Positions 41,120 to 50,612 are shown, numbered from the stretch's first letter. The stretch: 64,000 bases of DNA from Lachnospiraceae bacterium (GCA_029054245.1 JAIDFQ010000042.1:1-64000); one strand, 5' to 3'. Numbers and translations are program-made. Notes: a model not told the origin generated them from the sequence alone.

Positions 41120-42660
41120 ACAATTTGCGTTGCCGTGTTTTCCATAAATGCTCTATCATGTTCCACTAATATCATGGTGGGTTTAAATTTTAAAATCAAA
41201 TCTTCTATCTGCATTCTTGAAAATACATCGACAAAATTAAGCGGTTCATCCCAGATATAGAGATGTGCCTGCCTGCAAAGACTTCCCGCCAAAAGTACCT
41301 TTTTCTTCTGACCGCCGCTGTAATCTTCTATCCTTTTTTCAAACTGGATTCTGGAAAAATCTAATTTTCTAAGAAGCGCCATAAACAATGTTTCATCGAT
41401 ACCATTGTCCGCTGCATATTCCTTTATTGTCCCATGAAGCATAGAAGTATCCTGAGAACAGTAAGAAACAACCATCTGATTGGGCGTCACGATCTGCCCA
41501 TTTTTTAAAGCAGGCATCGCCATGGTCTGATTTACAAAACTTTGCGATTTGGTTTCTCCATTCTGTTCAAGAATCTGATGCAGAATCGCTTTCATGATGG
41601 TAGATTTTCCGCATCCGTTTTTCCCCTTTAGAAAAATTCTGTCCCCTTGCCTCACCTCAAGATGAAAATCGCGAATGATTTCGCTGCTTTTTCCATATCC
41701 GATTGTGCAGCCTTCCATAACGACCAGCTTTTCTTTATAGTGGCTTAAGGGAATGATTTTTAAATCTTCTACTGTTTCCAGATTTTTTAGTAAACCAGAC
41801 TTTTCCTCTATTTCCCTTTCCCGTCTGCGTTCCAAATTTTTTCGGCGCATCTGCATTCTGCGGGATTTTTCACCTACATATGCCCTAGTATCAATACTCT
41901 TTTCATACTTAAGAGACTTTACTCCTATTTTTGTAGCCTCCACATTATCCGCCCATTGGCTTGCCTTTCTGGCAGACTGTGTCAGCCGCTTAATATCTTT
42001 TTTTAACCGTTCATTTTCTGCAAGCTCATAAGCATCCTGTCTTTGTTTATTTTCCCACCAGGAACTGAAATTTCCCTGCTGTACTTCAAGATCCGACTTA
42101 TTGATTATAAGCACATGATCCACACAGCCATCCATAAAGTCTCTGTCATGGGAAACCAGAATAAATCCTTTTTTGCTGCATAAATACTGTTTTAATAGCT
42201 CCCTTGCCTCCATATCCAGATGATTGGTAGGCTCATCAATCAAAAGGAAATGATTTTCTTTGGAAAAAAGAAGCGCCAGCATGACCTTTGTCTGTTCCCC
42301 ATTACTCAGCGTACGAAACGGTCTATAAAAAACTTCCCCATCTACCTTTAAGAAATTAAGCTCCCGGCACACTTTCCAGAATTCATAATCAGGATAAATT
42401 TCTTCGATTACATCAATTGTATTTTTATCTTTATCCTTAACCTCAAACGGAAAATAATCAAATAAAACAGACGCGCTGATTTTTCCCTGAAATTCATACT
42501 GTCCCATCAGTAACTTCAAAAAGGTGGTTTTCCCTTTTCCGTTTCTTGCGATAAACCCTAGCTTCCAATCGGTATCAACTTGAAAAGATACCTTCTCAAA
42601 AATATAATCATAACTTCCCTCATAGCAAAAAGTTAAATTGCTTACACTAATTTGTGACAT
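41110..42660 (-). CDS. Lsa-like ABC-F ribosome-protection-type ATPase
   Basis: 516 aa from the ATG at 42660, with AAGGAGG 7 nt upstream; the ATG at 42666 is too close to the ribosome site. Two ABC domains without TM segments: Walker A RNGKGKTT near residue 40 with LSNGEQTK signature, and KGKNGCGKST near 350 with YSGGQKKK signature. The interdomain linker is long and basic, as in antibiotic-resistance ABC-F. The N-terminus closely resembles Lsa proteins (resistance to lincosamides, pleuromutilins, streptogramin A). A leader peptide and attenuator upstream support drug-induced expression. Substrate range is inferred, not shown. Confidence 0.82.
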   Translation of the reverse strand: MSQISVSNLTFCYEGSYDYIFEKVSFQVDTDWKLGFIARNGKGKTTFLKLLMGQYEFQGKISASVLFDYFPFEVKDKDKNTIDVIEEIYPDYEFWKVCRELNFLKVDGEVFYRPFRTLSNGEQTKVMLALLFSKENHFLLIDEPTNHLDMEARELLKQYLCSKKGFILVSHDRDFMDGCVDHVLIINKSDLEVQQGNFSSWWENKQRQDAYELAENERLKKDIKRLTQSARKASQWADNVEATKIGVKSLKYEKSIDTRAYVGEKSRRMQMRRKNLERRREREIEEKSGLLKNLETVEDLKIIPLSHYKEKLVVMEGCTIGYGKSSEIIRDFHLEVRQGDRIFLKGKNGCGKSTIMKAILHQILEQNGETKSQSFVNQTMAMPALKNGQIVTPNQMVVSYCSQDTSMLHGTIKEYAADNGIDETLFMALLRKLDFSRIQFEKRIEDYSGGQKKKVLLAGSLCRQAHLYIWDEPLNFVDVFSRMQIEDLILKFKPTMILVEHDRAFMENTATQIVQL

Positions 42661-42685
42661 ACACATTCCTCCTTATAAATAGTGC

Positions 42686-42721
42686 GCGTTGTGCTTTATA
42701 AAATGCACTTTCCTACAACGC
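42686..42721 (-). promoter_or_regulatory. second leader hairpin before the ABC-F ribosome site
   Basis: Minus strand: GCGTTGT (42715-42721) pairs with ACAACGC (42686-42692), with a possible inner stem GTGC/GCAC. It begins in the T-run of the upstream terminator and ends about 11 nt before AAGGAGG. It could be part of an alternative fold of the leader. Confidence 0.4.
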
Positions 42722-42755
42722 AAAATAACGGTGCAGAAGCCTAAACTCTGCACCG
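42721..42755 (-). terminator. attenuator terminator in the ABC-F leader
   Basis: Minus strand: CGGTGCAGA (42747-42755) pairs with TCTGCACCG (42729-42737), 9-nt loop, followed by TTATTTTG. It stands between the leader peptide and the ABC-F gene, where an intrinsic terminator would cut off transcription unless the leader refolds. Confidence 0.65.
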
Positions 42756-42837
42756 CGTATATCATCATGTATCATCACAAATAATAGAAGTAATGAAATA
42801 TAAATCACAAATATTTTGTTTATCGTAATATAGAGAC

Positions 42838-42903
42838 TCAGATGTTTTTCTTCCACACACAAACTATTAAGTTACTTATTGAGCGGAAAAATAAAACATC
42901 CAT
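42838..42903 (-). CDS. leader peptide upstream of the ABC-F gene
   Basis: 21 codons: MDVLFFRSISNLIVCVWKK then NI and stop. AAAGGAG lies at 42908-42914, only 4 nt before this ATG. A second ATG at 42899 in another frame has the same ribosome site at 8 nt and encodes the seven-residue MFYFSAQ. Either could be the regulatory peptide. Its place, 20 nt after the predicted start site and before a terminator, fits ribosome-mediated attenuation as known for erm and ABC-F genes. That mechanism is inference here. Confidence 0.45.
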   Translation of the reverse strand: MDVLFFRSISNLIVCVWKKNI

Positions 42904-42929
42904 ACATCTCCTTTCCATATGTTACAACA

Positions 42930-42958
42930 AACTTATCAAAAAAGGATTCGTTTGTCAA
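42930..42958 (-). promoter_or_regulatory. promoter of the ABC-F leader
   Basis: Minus strand: -35 TTGACA (42953-42958), 17-bp spacer ending in TGa (extended -10), -10 TAAGTT (42930-42935). The -10 itself is weak. The predicted start is near 42923. The -35 lies 3 bp downstream of the stop of the GGDEF gene. Confidence 0.55.
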
Positions 42959-42961
42959 TCA

Positions 42962-44077
42962 CTAATAAACAATTCTGTCTCTTCCTTGTTCTTTTCCTAG
43001 ATACAGCTTTTCATCTGCCTCTTTAATGGCGGCTGACAGATCACTATTGAAATCATATTCTGTAAGACCAAATGTCATGGTCACACCCACCTCAGTCTCG
43101 TCCTTTTTTACTTTCATCTCTTTTATTTTATTACGGAGATGAGAGACCTTTAAAAAGGCATCGTCACCATTACAGTCAGGGAATAACAAAAGAAATTCTT
43201 CACCGCCCCATCTTGCCGCAAAATCTTTCCCTTTTAATTCCTTGTTAAAAACTTTGGAAATACCTTTTAATACTTCATCCCCAAAATCATGACCATAAGT
43301 GTCATTCACCTTCTTGAAAAAATCTATATCACATATGCAAATACTAAATGCCCCATATTCTGCTGACCTTTTTACAAGAATCCCCATATAATCCAAAGCT
43401 TTTCTTCTGTTATTCAGACCCGTAAGCGCATCTGTATTTGCTAGTTCTTCCAGCTGCATATTATAGTCCATCAATTTTCTTTCAAGTTCCTGACTATTAT
43501 TGCTGAATATAAATACTACCACAGATAAACACCAGAAAATCGTAATTGTATTTATAATCTGAAGCGCGTTCTCATCTGCTGCCGCCAAAGACCACAAGGG
43601 TTCCCTGTAGCGATAAATATAAAAAAGCAGGATACGGAAGGCACACAGAAAAACAGCGTACATGATTTTTTTTGTATACTGCTTATAACTTGAAAAGAAA
43701 AATAGTACCAGCAGCACCATCAGAAAATGCTGAACCCCTATATTCCATCCAAACAAATGAAGAATCACGCAGATCCAGACAATCATCCCCAGATTGAAAA
43801 CACCCAGAGTAACTATCGATCTGCAAAAATAAGAAATAGCAAAAAGACCTGCAAAAACAGCAAAAAACAAAGTATAAAACAATATAACCGCAAGATCTAA
43901 TTTTGTATTATTAAATATTCCGTTTATAGAAAAATATACCATAACGGAAATCAATAAAATCCTTATGACAACCGTCAGTTTTTTCGTCTCGTTTTTCGCT
44001 TTTACATCTTTACCAATAAAATCTACTATTTTCTTTAAAAAATTTCCGGATTTTGCTTCCGACACTTTACTGTCCAC
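42962..44077 (-). CDS. GGDEF domain diguanylate cyclase with N-terminal membrane sensor
   Basis: 371 aa. Six hydrophobic segments (about 28-190) form a membrane sensor region. The C-terminal GGDEF domain begins near 215 (DALTGLNNRRKALDYM) and has an intact active site RWGGEEFLLLFP near 300, so cyclic di-GMP synthesis is likely. The inhibitory I-site RxxD upstream of GGEEF is replaced by KGKD, so product inhibition may be lost. Translation starts at GTG 44077 with AGGTGG upstream. It is a single gene, with a possible link to the flagellar and Tad systems through c-di-GMP. Confidence 0.88.
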   Translation of the reverse strand: MDSKVSEAKSGNFLKKIVDFIGKDVKAKNETKKLTVVIRILLISVMVYFSINGIFNNTKLDLAVILFYTLFFAVFAGLFAISYFCRSIVTLGVFNLGMIVWICVILHLFGWNIGVQHFLMVLLVLFFFSSYKQYTKKIMYAVFLCAFRILLFYIYRYREPLWSLAAADENALQIINTITIFWCLSVVVFIFSNNSQELERKLMDYNMQLEELANTDALTGLNNRRKALDYMGILVKRSAEYGAFSICICDIDFFKKVNDTYGHDFGDEVLKGISKVFNKELKGKDFAARWGGEEFLLLFPDCNGDDAFLKVSHLRNKIKEMKVKKDETEVGVTMTFGLTEYDFNSDLSAAIKEADEKLYLGKEQGRDRIVY

Positions 44078-44173
44078 TCTTCCACCTGTATGCTATAAAA
44101 AATGCAAATTAATTATATTTTATCATACACCATAGCAGGCTAAAATGCAACAAATCCATTACATGAAAAGTCT

Positions 44174-45376
44174 TTACCACGTCTTTTCAAACGCTAAATT
44201 CCAGTCAACATTAAAGGGACTGTCAGATGCCGATTTCAAATCTTCATAAACTCCGCGTCTTTCATCGCTAAGCTCCTCTGCCCAGTATTCATATCCGATG
44301 AAATAGCTTTCCATAAAGCTGTCCCATGAGTCAAATGAACTCTGGATTTGGGCAGCCAAAGCCAATGAAGCATCCAGTGCTTCTTCTTTTGTATAATACC
44401 CTGAAAGGTAATAACTTGCATAGAGCCACATTGCACGGCTATAGTCCCATGCCGCTATGGTATCGTCGCCATATTGTTTATATGCTCCATACCCATTTGC
44501 ATAACACTGGGCTTCTTCCTCTTCTACCTCAAAGTTATCAAAAATAAACTTTGCCCATTCTTCTTCGGCAACATCACCAATTCCAGATTCCTCAAAGAAC
44601 TGCATATCTACCACAAAAGAAGCGCGGTGTCCCTCACTAAGGAGCCAGTCCATCGTTTCATCCGCTGTAGCACGGTCTGTAACATCCCAAGAACTATCGA
44701 GTCCTTCCTGCCTTAAAGCCATTACGGATTCACTGGCAGGCTGTCCTCCAAATATAGTGCAATCCCATCCATTCAAATCTGTCAAAACTGCACAGGTTGC
44801 GTTAAACCAGAGGATCGTATCTGTAGTCTCTATAGAAGCTCCTGCTTCCACCTCAGGCGCTATCTCCTTAAAGGTTTCACAAACATTTTTAAAATACTCT
44901 GTCTTCTTTGCGCTTATTCTTGGAGCAATATAAATAATACTGTAATATGCATAATCCGTTTCACCATACAAAATCATACCGCTTCCCTTTGTTCCATCTG
45001 ATACGAGAGTACATTTATAAGTCTCTACATTTTCAAGATCAGCAATAGCCGGATTATCTGTTTTTTCCGGATCTTGTATGCCAAAGGATTCTTCTGTCAA
45101 TGACTTTAGGCTGCTCATATCCGCAATGTTACTTCCATAAAGTGCTTTTTCATACTGCATGACAACGATTCCTTCATTGCCATTGCTTGTAAATGCACCA
45201 AAATCAATGCCTGTATCAAGATCATCGATTGCCCAGCTTTCATCCATACAGATACTCACCGTATCCCCATCCAGCATAAATTCTTTTAACTCCACATTAC
45301 TTCCGCTTCCACATCCGGCAAGCATAATCGCCATCAATAACACTAAAATTACCAGTAACTTTTTTGACTTCTTCAT
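44174..45376 (-). CDS. DUF1266 lipoprotein
   Basis: 400 aa. The signal peptide ends in the lipobox IMLAGC, giving an exported, lipid-anchored protein. The C-terminal half matches DUF1266 (ATADETMDWLLSEGHRASF, then YSRAMWLYASYYLSGYYTKEEALD, and SWDSFMESYFIGYEYW), a helical domain of unknown role. Residues 25-190 form a separate alpha/beta region. The ribosome site is GGGAGG. It has its own promoter (45412-45440), directly after the kinase gene, so it is not simply part of that operon. Confidence 0.75.
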   Translation of the reverse strand: MKKSKKLLVILVLLMAIMLAGCGSGSNVELKEFMLDGDTVSICMDESWAIDDLDTGIDFGAFTSNGNEGIVVMQYEKALYGSNIADMSSLKSLTEESFGIQDPEKTDNPAIADLENVETYKCTLVSDGTKGSGMILYGETDYAYYSIIYIAPRISAKKTEYFKNVCETFKEIAPEVEAGASIETTDTILWFNATCAVLTDLNGWDCTIFGGQPASESVMALRQEGLDSSWDVTDRATADETMDWLLSEGHRASFVVDMQFFEESGIGDVAEEEWAKFIFDNFEVEEEEAQCYANGYGAYKQYGDDTIAAWDYSRAMWLYASYYLSGYYTKEEALDASLALAAQIQSSFDSWDSFMESYFIGYEYWAEELSDERRGVYEDLKSASDSPFNVDWNLAFEKTW

Positions 45377-45411
45377 AGTTTCCTCCCTAAAAATTAAATA
45401 AAATTATATTT

Positions 45412-45440
45412 ATTGTATGAACTGCGGTACGGTTTGTCAA
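45412..45440 (-). promoter_or_regulatory. promoter of the DUF1266 lipoprotein gene
   Basis: Minus strand: -35 TTGACA (45435-45440), 17-bp spacer, -10 TACAAT (45412-45417). The -35 abuts the stop codon of the kinase gene. Confidence 0.75.
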
Positions 45441-46709
45441 TTAAAAAACCAAATGAAGACTCATTCCATCTTTTTCCCTGACTGCAAAAATTTCTCCTCC
45501 CATCTTCCGCATAATTTCTCTACAAATATATAAACCTAAACCATTTCCTTCCTTTTCGTCTGCATTGCTTCCCCGGAAAAAACTGTCAAAAAGGTGAGGC
45601 ATTTCTTCTTCTTTAACAGGTTTTCCTGTATTTTTAATCTTCATCAACAGACAGCCTTCTTCTTCATAAAAAGAAATCTCAATTCTTTTTCCATCTCCAT
45701 ATTTAAACGCATTCTCCATGATGTTTTCCACCACTTCAAAAGAACTATCTATGTTGCCCCTTAAAAGCTTATTTTCAAAGGCTCCAATGAAAAAATTCGT
45801 CATAATCAATTTACACTTAGGTTCATAATATTGCCGGATCATATCAACCAGATCTTTTATATAAAATTCGGACGCCTCCACTTCTATGGGAATGATTTCC
45901 TGACTGGATGTCTTTACGATTTCTCTTACAAATGCATCGATTTCCCCCGATAAATTTTCTATCTGTCCCGCTGCCTTTTTTTGTTCTTCATCTGTATCAT
46001 AAACGCCTTCCTTTAAAGCCTTAGCGTATAATTTGATAGAGTTAAGAGGCGTCTTAATGTCATGAGAAATAGATAACAATAACATCTTCTTTTCCTTTTC
46101 CAATTTCAGTGTCTGCATCTGGGAGGTCTTCAAATGATCCTTAAGCATGGAAATACCCCATACGAATTTCCCAAAAAAACGATCCTTATTTTCCCTAACC
46201 TCCCCTTCAAGCCTGCCCTTTGATAACTCATAGGGCATATCTCGCAGGATCAGAAAAGGTTTGATTAGTTTTTCTTTCAGATAGACCAGAACAAGAATTG
46301 ACGCTATCCCCGACAATGCGATGATTCCCTCCATCAGCCAAAATACATTTCCTGCCTCCACGACGCGTCTATAATCAAAACGTACATATCCGTATACTTC
46401 GTCTCCCAGAGTCAAAGGTTCTATATGGGTATCATACTGATTTCTATGTTTAAAAAACGTATTTATACTTTTTAAATCTTTGCTGTCCTCTATTTTTAAA
46501 AAGGAAACTACCTCTATCTGCTTCATTTCACGTAAATCAGGCATGGAAAAACTGCCCTGCTCTTCCATGCCTCTCATGATTCTATTAATTTCCACCAGAT
46601 ATTCTCTTCCGGTCTCATCTGTCTGTCTTTTATAAAGCATTCCTGCTGCTAAGAGCAAAACCAGATAAAAGCAGACGACACCTGCCATACACAAATTAAG
46701 CTTCTTCAT
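45441..46709 (-). CDS. sensor histidine kinase
   Basis: 422 aa from the ATG at 46709 (GTG at 46724 is possible). Two TM helices (about 5-25 and 138-160) frame an extracellular domain of about 110 residues, so it is not the intramembrane-sensing BceS type. HAMP-like linker, then the H-box SISHDIKTPLNS near 215 with the phospho-accepting His, N-box ENAFKYGDG near 325 and the G-boxes GNGLGLYICREIM near 385. It overlaps the response regulator gene by 14 bp, so they form a pair. It likely senses a signal related to the ABC module upstream. Confidence 0.92.
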   Translation of the reverse strand: MKKLNLCMAGVVCFYLVLLLAAGMLYKRQTDETGREYLVEINRIMRGMEEQGSFSMPDLREMKQIEVVSFLKIEDSKDLKSINTFFKHRNQYDTHIEPLTLGDEVYGYVRFDYRRVVEAGNVFWLMEGIIALSGIASILVLVYLKEKLIKPFLILRDMPYELSKGRLEGEVRENKDRFFGKFVWGISMLKDHLKTSQMQTLKLEKEKKMLLLSISHDIKTPLNSIKLYAKALKEGVYDTDEEQKKAAGQIENLSGEIDAFVREIVKTSSQEIIPIEVEASEFYIKDLVDMIRQYYEPKCKLIMTNFFIGAFENKLLRGNIDSSFEVVENIMENAFKYGDGKRIEISFYEEEGCLLMKIKNTGKPVKEEEMPHLFDSFFRGSNADEKEGNGLGLYICREIMRKMGGEIFAVREKDGMSLHLVF

Positions 46710-47379
46710 ATCGATACCCCACACCCCATACGGTTTTTATCCTTTTCGGCTTTCCCAGTTCTTCTTCGATCTTATCACGCAGCATTTTCACGTGCACGGT
46801 CAGGGTCTGATTTTCACTAAAACTGTCTGCTCCCCAAACTTGGTCAAACAGATATTCTTTACTCAATGTCTTCCCGGGATTTTTTACAAATAACAGCAAA
46901 AGTTCATACTCTTTTACCGTAAGGTAAAGCTCTTTGTCATGGAAAAATACCTGTTTTGCATCTTGATCGATTAAAACAGCGCCAGAATGCAGCAGCCTGT
47001 TTTCCTGCCTTAGGCTATAGTTCCTCCTCATCAGCGCTTTGATTTTTGCAAGAAGCAGATCTATATCCACAGGCTTTTCCAGATAATCATCTGCCCCTTG
47101 CGCAAAGCCGTTCATCTGATCCTCTTTATCCACTCTGGCACTCATGATGAGGACAGGGACATTGCTCCTTTTTCTTAGAGCTGCACAAAATGCAAATCCA
47201 TCCATCCCCGGAAGCATAATATCTAAAAGAATCATTTTTACTTTATGCTCTTTAAGAAAAGCGATAGCATCCTCTCCGCTTTCCCGGACAACTGCCGAAT
47301 ATCCGTCTTTTTCAAGAAAGGTTTTGATTAATCCTGCCAACTCTTTATTATCTTCTATGAGAAGAATATCCATCATCAT
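46696..47379 (-). CDS. OmpR/PhoB-type response regulator
   Basis: 227 aa. The N-terminal receiver has the acidic pocket (LLIEDN) and phospho-accepting Asp in MILLDIMLPGMDG near 53, plus the conserved Lys in EKPVD near 103. The C-terminal winged helix ends with the usual VWGVGYRYEE. The start is at one of three adjacent ATG codons (47379, 47376, 47373). It is probably activated by the kinase encoded next and controls the permease/ATPase operon it belongs to. Confidence 0.93.
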   Translation of the reverse strand: MMMDILLIEDNKELAGLIKTFLEKDGYSAVVRESGEDAIAFLKEHKVKMILLDIMLPGMDGFAFCAALRKRSNVPVLIMSARVDKEDQMNGFAQGADDYLEKPVDIDLLLAKIKALMRRNYSLRQENRLLHSGAVLIDQDAKQVFFHDKELYLTVKEYELLLLFVKNPGKTLSKEYLFDQVWGADSFSENQTLTVHVKMLRDKIEEELGKPKRIKTVWGVGYRYEEA

Positions 47380-47402
47380 CTATCTATCCTTTTCCATTCC
47401 AT

Positions 47403-48179
47403 TTAGAATCCCATCTCTAAAAGCCATCCCGAAAGCCATCTCTCCCTGTCTCTGGCTCCGTCCTCTTCCTTATACTTTCCTAGGTTTAACTCTCCCTTGA
47501 TTGTTCCATCTTCTATATAAAGCACTCTGTCGCTTTTGGCTGCCACCTTGCTATCATGTGTAACCAGCATGATGGTCGTACCTTCCCTGTTAATTCTGTT
47601 TAGTTCCCTCATAACTTCCTTTGAATTCTGTTGATTGAGCGCTCCGGTAGGCTCATCTGCAAAAATCATCTCTGGATTATTGATTAAACTTCTGCAGATA
47701 CATGCTCTTTGCAGCTGCCCGCCTGAAACTTCCGTAATATCGTTCTCGGCAATCTCCATAATGCCAAGCTTGCGCATAAGCTCTTTTGCCCGTTCGTTTA
47801 TTCTGGCACGTCCCGCTTTTTCTTTATCTGCCTGATAAGCCGGCAAAATAATATTATCATAGATTGTCAGATTTTTTAACATATACATCTGCTGAAAAAT
47901 AAAGCCCATTTCTGTAAGACGAATCCTGCTCATCTCTTTGGCGCTTAAACTATCTATTTTCCTTCCGTGAAAGGTCACTTCCCCCGCAGTTGCAGTATCC
48001 ATTCCGCTGACGGTATATAAAAGAGTTGATTTACCGGAACCGGAAGGACCCATCACAGCAACCATCTCCCCAGCCTCTACCGTCAAATTTATATTACGCA
48101 GCACATTATTCTGCCTTTTATTTACAATATATGTTTTACACAAGTCCTTTACAGCTAATTGATTCATTCTGATATCCAT
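47403..48179 (-). CDS. ABC transporter ATPase (LolD/MacB/BceA type)
   Basis: 258 aa. It has Walker A GPSGSGKST near 43, Q-loop, signature VSGGQLQR near 150, Walker B MIFADEPTG near 168 and the switch His in VTHD near 206. These belong to the MacB/LolD/BceA group that works with FtsX-like permeases. Translation may start at 48179 (MDIRMNQL) or 48167 (MNQL); ribosome-site spacing is unusual for both. It lies between permease and response regulator genes with gaps of about 13-24 bp, so it is in one operon with them. Confidence 0.92.
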   Translation of the reverse strand: MDIRMNQLAVKDLCKTYIVNKRQNNVLRNINLTVEAGEMVAVMGPSGSGKSTLLYTVSGMDTATAGEVTFHGRKIDSLSAKEMSRIRLTEMGFIFQQMYMLKNLTIYDNIILPAYQADKEKAGRARINERAKELMRKLGIMEIAENDITEVSGGQLQRACICRSLINNPEMIFADEPTGALNQQNSKEVMRELNRINREGTTIMLVTHDSKVAAKSDRVLYIEDGTIKGELNLGKYKEEDGARDRERWLSGWLLEMGF

Positions 48180-48192
48180 TCCTTTCTCTGCT

Positions 48193-50571
48193 TTATTCCA
48201 ATGTATTGATTTCTTTTAAATCAACTTTTGTAATTTCAAAAGCACATAAATAAGATGTGATTCCCGTAACAATAAGTAAAATCAAAGGATAGATCACATA
48301 TGCCTCAAGAGAATCTGTGACAAGCTTTATGCTGGTCGCTCCCATCATGGCAAAAATTGGTCCTACTGTCACAGGCGCTAAAAAATGAGAAAGCATCGTC
48401 CCTAATAAAATGGCAGAAATAAGGACAAGCAATATCCGCGTACACTGCCATCCTTTGATGGTTTTTTCTGCAAAACCAATACTCTTTAACATGGCAATTT
48501 CTCCTCTTTCCCTGGTAATTAGACTCTTCATGGTGAGCAATGTAATCAACATATTGATAAAAAGGACTGTAACCGTAATCAGCCATATCAAATCATCCAT
48601 TTGATCTGATATCCCTATCATCTCACTTATATATTCTTTTCCGCTTTTTATCGTATAATTAGGAAAGCAATCCTGCATCTTTTCCAAAAGCTCTATAGAG
48701 TTTAAGTCTGTCTCAATATCCGCCTGTAAACTAAAACATCCGCTTAAATACTGATCAGGCAATTCTGCCGTTTTGCCCACCCTTAATCCATTTCCCATAT
48801 TCATCATAGATTGAAAGGTTCCTGTCACAATAAATTCCCTGACTTCTGTGGGAAATTCAAAGTAAACAATATCACCGATCTTAACGGCAAGTTCTTCTGC
48901 CGTCTTTTCTGTCACCATGATTTCATTAGGAAATACAGGTACTGTTCCTTTTATCACCTCATAATCATCCTCATCCTTTCCCATCTGCTGCTGGGTGTAA
49001 TAAGAAACTTTCTGATTAGGATCATTTCCATAACATGGAATCATATAATCAAGCTCCACCCAGACATTTGCATCCATCCCTTCCTGCTTCAGCTCTTCTT
49101 CTATGCGCTCCATATAAGAATTCATTCCCGACCTGCCCTTTTGTACCAAATATTTTTCCAGATCACTTGTTTCTATAAATACAGAAGAAGACTGAAAACC
49201 AAAAAGCCGTATGATTCCTTCATCCTGCAAGGTATGAACCGCCTTAAGGGGAAGAAGAATTAAAATGGTCCCCATGCAAAAAACTGCTGCTAATACAAGA
49301 TATCTTTTCGTATTGCTCATCACATCATTAAATGCCATATAGACAGCCGGAAGCATTCTTTTTCTTTTATATAACTTCAACAAATTTTTTGTTTGATACC
49401 GTTCACCATTACCGCCTTTGCGAATGGCTTCTATCGCCGTAAACTTACTTACTTTTCCTGTGCTTAAAAAACAAAACAGCAGAATAATAACGATAATTCC
49501 CAGAGCACATAACAAATGAATCCCAATATTGCTGTTTGTGTCAGGCGCCATAATATTTTCCATAGATTCAGAAATCAAAAACCTTCCAAAAGGAAAACTA
49601 AACACCAGTCCAATCACTGCCCCTGCTAAAGCAATTGCTAAATATTTCATTAAGTAAATTCCTTTGATGCCCATATCTGTTATGCCAATCGCCTTCATAA
49701 TACCGATTTCCTTATAGTCTTCCTGCAAAGTGAAAACAATCGTAAACCGTAGAATCAAAAAGGAAATTAAAATAAGGCAAATGCTTACCACAATCAGAAT
49801 ACCGATCAATAGCATATCAAAAATATAACACATTTTTACGGTAGCTTTATCAAGCATACTGAAAACCTCAAAACTGTTTTTCCTGTATTCCTTCAAAAAT
49901 TCTTTTTCATCTGAACAATTCACATTGTATAGCAGTGTGTGAAAGGAAGGCTCTTCACCCACAAGATCTTCATAGTCCTCTTTGGAAATAAACAATCTTT
50001 TATATCCCATATGAGAAGTGCCAAATATGGCATCCTTAACAATGGTCCGTATGGTAAATTCTTTTTCCCTTCCTTCACAGCTTATTTTAATGATATCTCC
50101 TACTTGAAGGTTATTCTTTTCTGCCTGAATTTTGGGAAATGCAATTTCCCCTGTACTTAGATAAAGCTGCTCTCCGTTTTCATCAAAAACTTTCGCAAAA
50201 TTTTCTGGCACAGGATTAAGGGATAAGATATCCCCTTTTTCATATTTTGTCCTTCCCAAATCCTGCGTACATTTAACGATTTCTATGTTCTCATCCATAA
50301 GCATGTAAGCATCGATTACCTCGTATTCTGTTACGTACTCACATTTTTCCAGAAACTTTTCAATCGGCGTCTCAGATTCCTCACTGCCCGCTACGATAAG
50401 ATAATCAGCCGTCTTTGCAGTCTCCAGAAAATAATCCACTGCACCCATAATCTTAATCAGATTACTTACACTGCTTGCGAGAAATATGGTTGCCAGGACA
50501 ATGAACAATAGCAGTATCATATTCATTGTCCGTTTTCTTTTTAAATCCTTTTTTAGTATGTGAAACAACAT
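48193..50571 (-). CDS. FtsX-like ABC transporter permease
   Basis: 792 aa from the ATG at 50571, with AAGGAG 7 nt upstream. There are about ten hydrophobic segments: one at the N-terminus, a group of three after a 200-residue extracellular domain (about 260-370), then one near 430, another extracellular domain of about 200 residues, and three to four at the C-terminus. So there are two MacB/FtsX-type modules. Such permeases handle peptide antibiotics, lantibiotics or lipids rather than small solutes. Being paired with a two-component system, it may be a cell-envelope stress or defence module. Confidence 0.85.
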   Translation of the reverse strand: MLFHILKKDLKRKRTMNMILLLFIVLATIFLASSVSNLIKIMGAVDYFLETAKTADYLIVAGSEESETPIEKFLEKCEYVTEYEVIDAYMLMDENIEIVKCTQDLGRTKYEKGDILSLNPVPENFAKVFDENGEQLYLSTGEIAFPKIQAEKNNLQVGDIIKISCEGREKEFTIRTIVKDAIFGTSHMGYKRLFISKEDYEDLVGEEPSFHTLLYNVNCSDEKEFLKEYRKNSFEVFSMLDKATVKMCYIFDMLLIGILIVVSICLILISFLILRFTIVFTLQEDYKEIGIMKAIGITDMGIKGIYLMKYLAIALAGAVIGLVFSFPFGRFLISESMENIMAPDTNSNIGIHLLCALGIIVIILLFCFLSTGKVSKFTAIEAIRKGGNGERYQTKNLLKLYKRKRMLPAVYMAFNDVMSNTKRYLVLAAVFCMGTILILLPLKAVHTLQDEGIIRLFGFQSSSVFIETSDLEKYLVQKGRSGMNSYMERIEEELKQEGMDANVWVELDYMIPCYGNDPNQKVSYYTQQQMGKDEDDYEVIKGTVPVFPNEIMVTEKTAEELAVKIGDIVYFEFPTEVREFIVTGTFQSMMNMGNGLRVGKTAELPDQYLSGCFSLQADIETDLNSIELLEKMQDCFPNYTIKSGKEYISEMIGISDQMDDLIWLITVTVLFINMLITLLTMKSLITRERGEIAMLKSIGFAEKTIKGWQCTRILLVLISAILLGTMLSHFLAPVTVGPIFAMMGATSIKLVTDSLEAYVIYPLILLIVTGITSYLCAFEITKVDLKEINTLE

Positions 50572-50602
50572 GCCTCTTCTCCTTTTTGCCATAGCATATT
50601 TT

Positions 50603-50612
50603 ATACCGGTAT
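50603..50612. promoter_or_regulatory. ATACCGGTAT palindrome upstream of the ABC/two-component operon
   Basis: A 10-bp perfect palindrome about 30 bp upstream of the permease start, within a region that also contains TATAAA and TATAAT on the minus strand. It may be a regulator site or chance. Confidence 0.3.

Noticed and set aside
42661-42961. A metabolite riboswitch in the ABC-F leader
   Set aside because: No known riboswitch core could be recognised, and the leader peptide with terminator explains the layout better.
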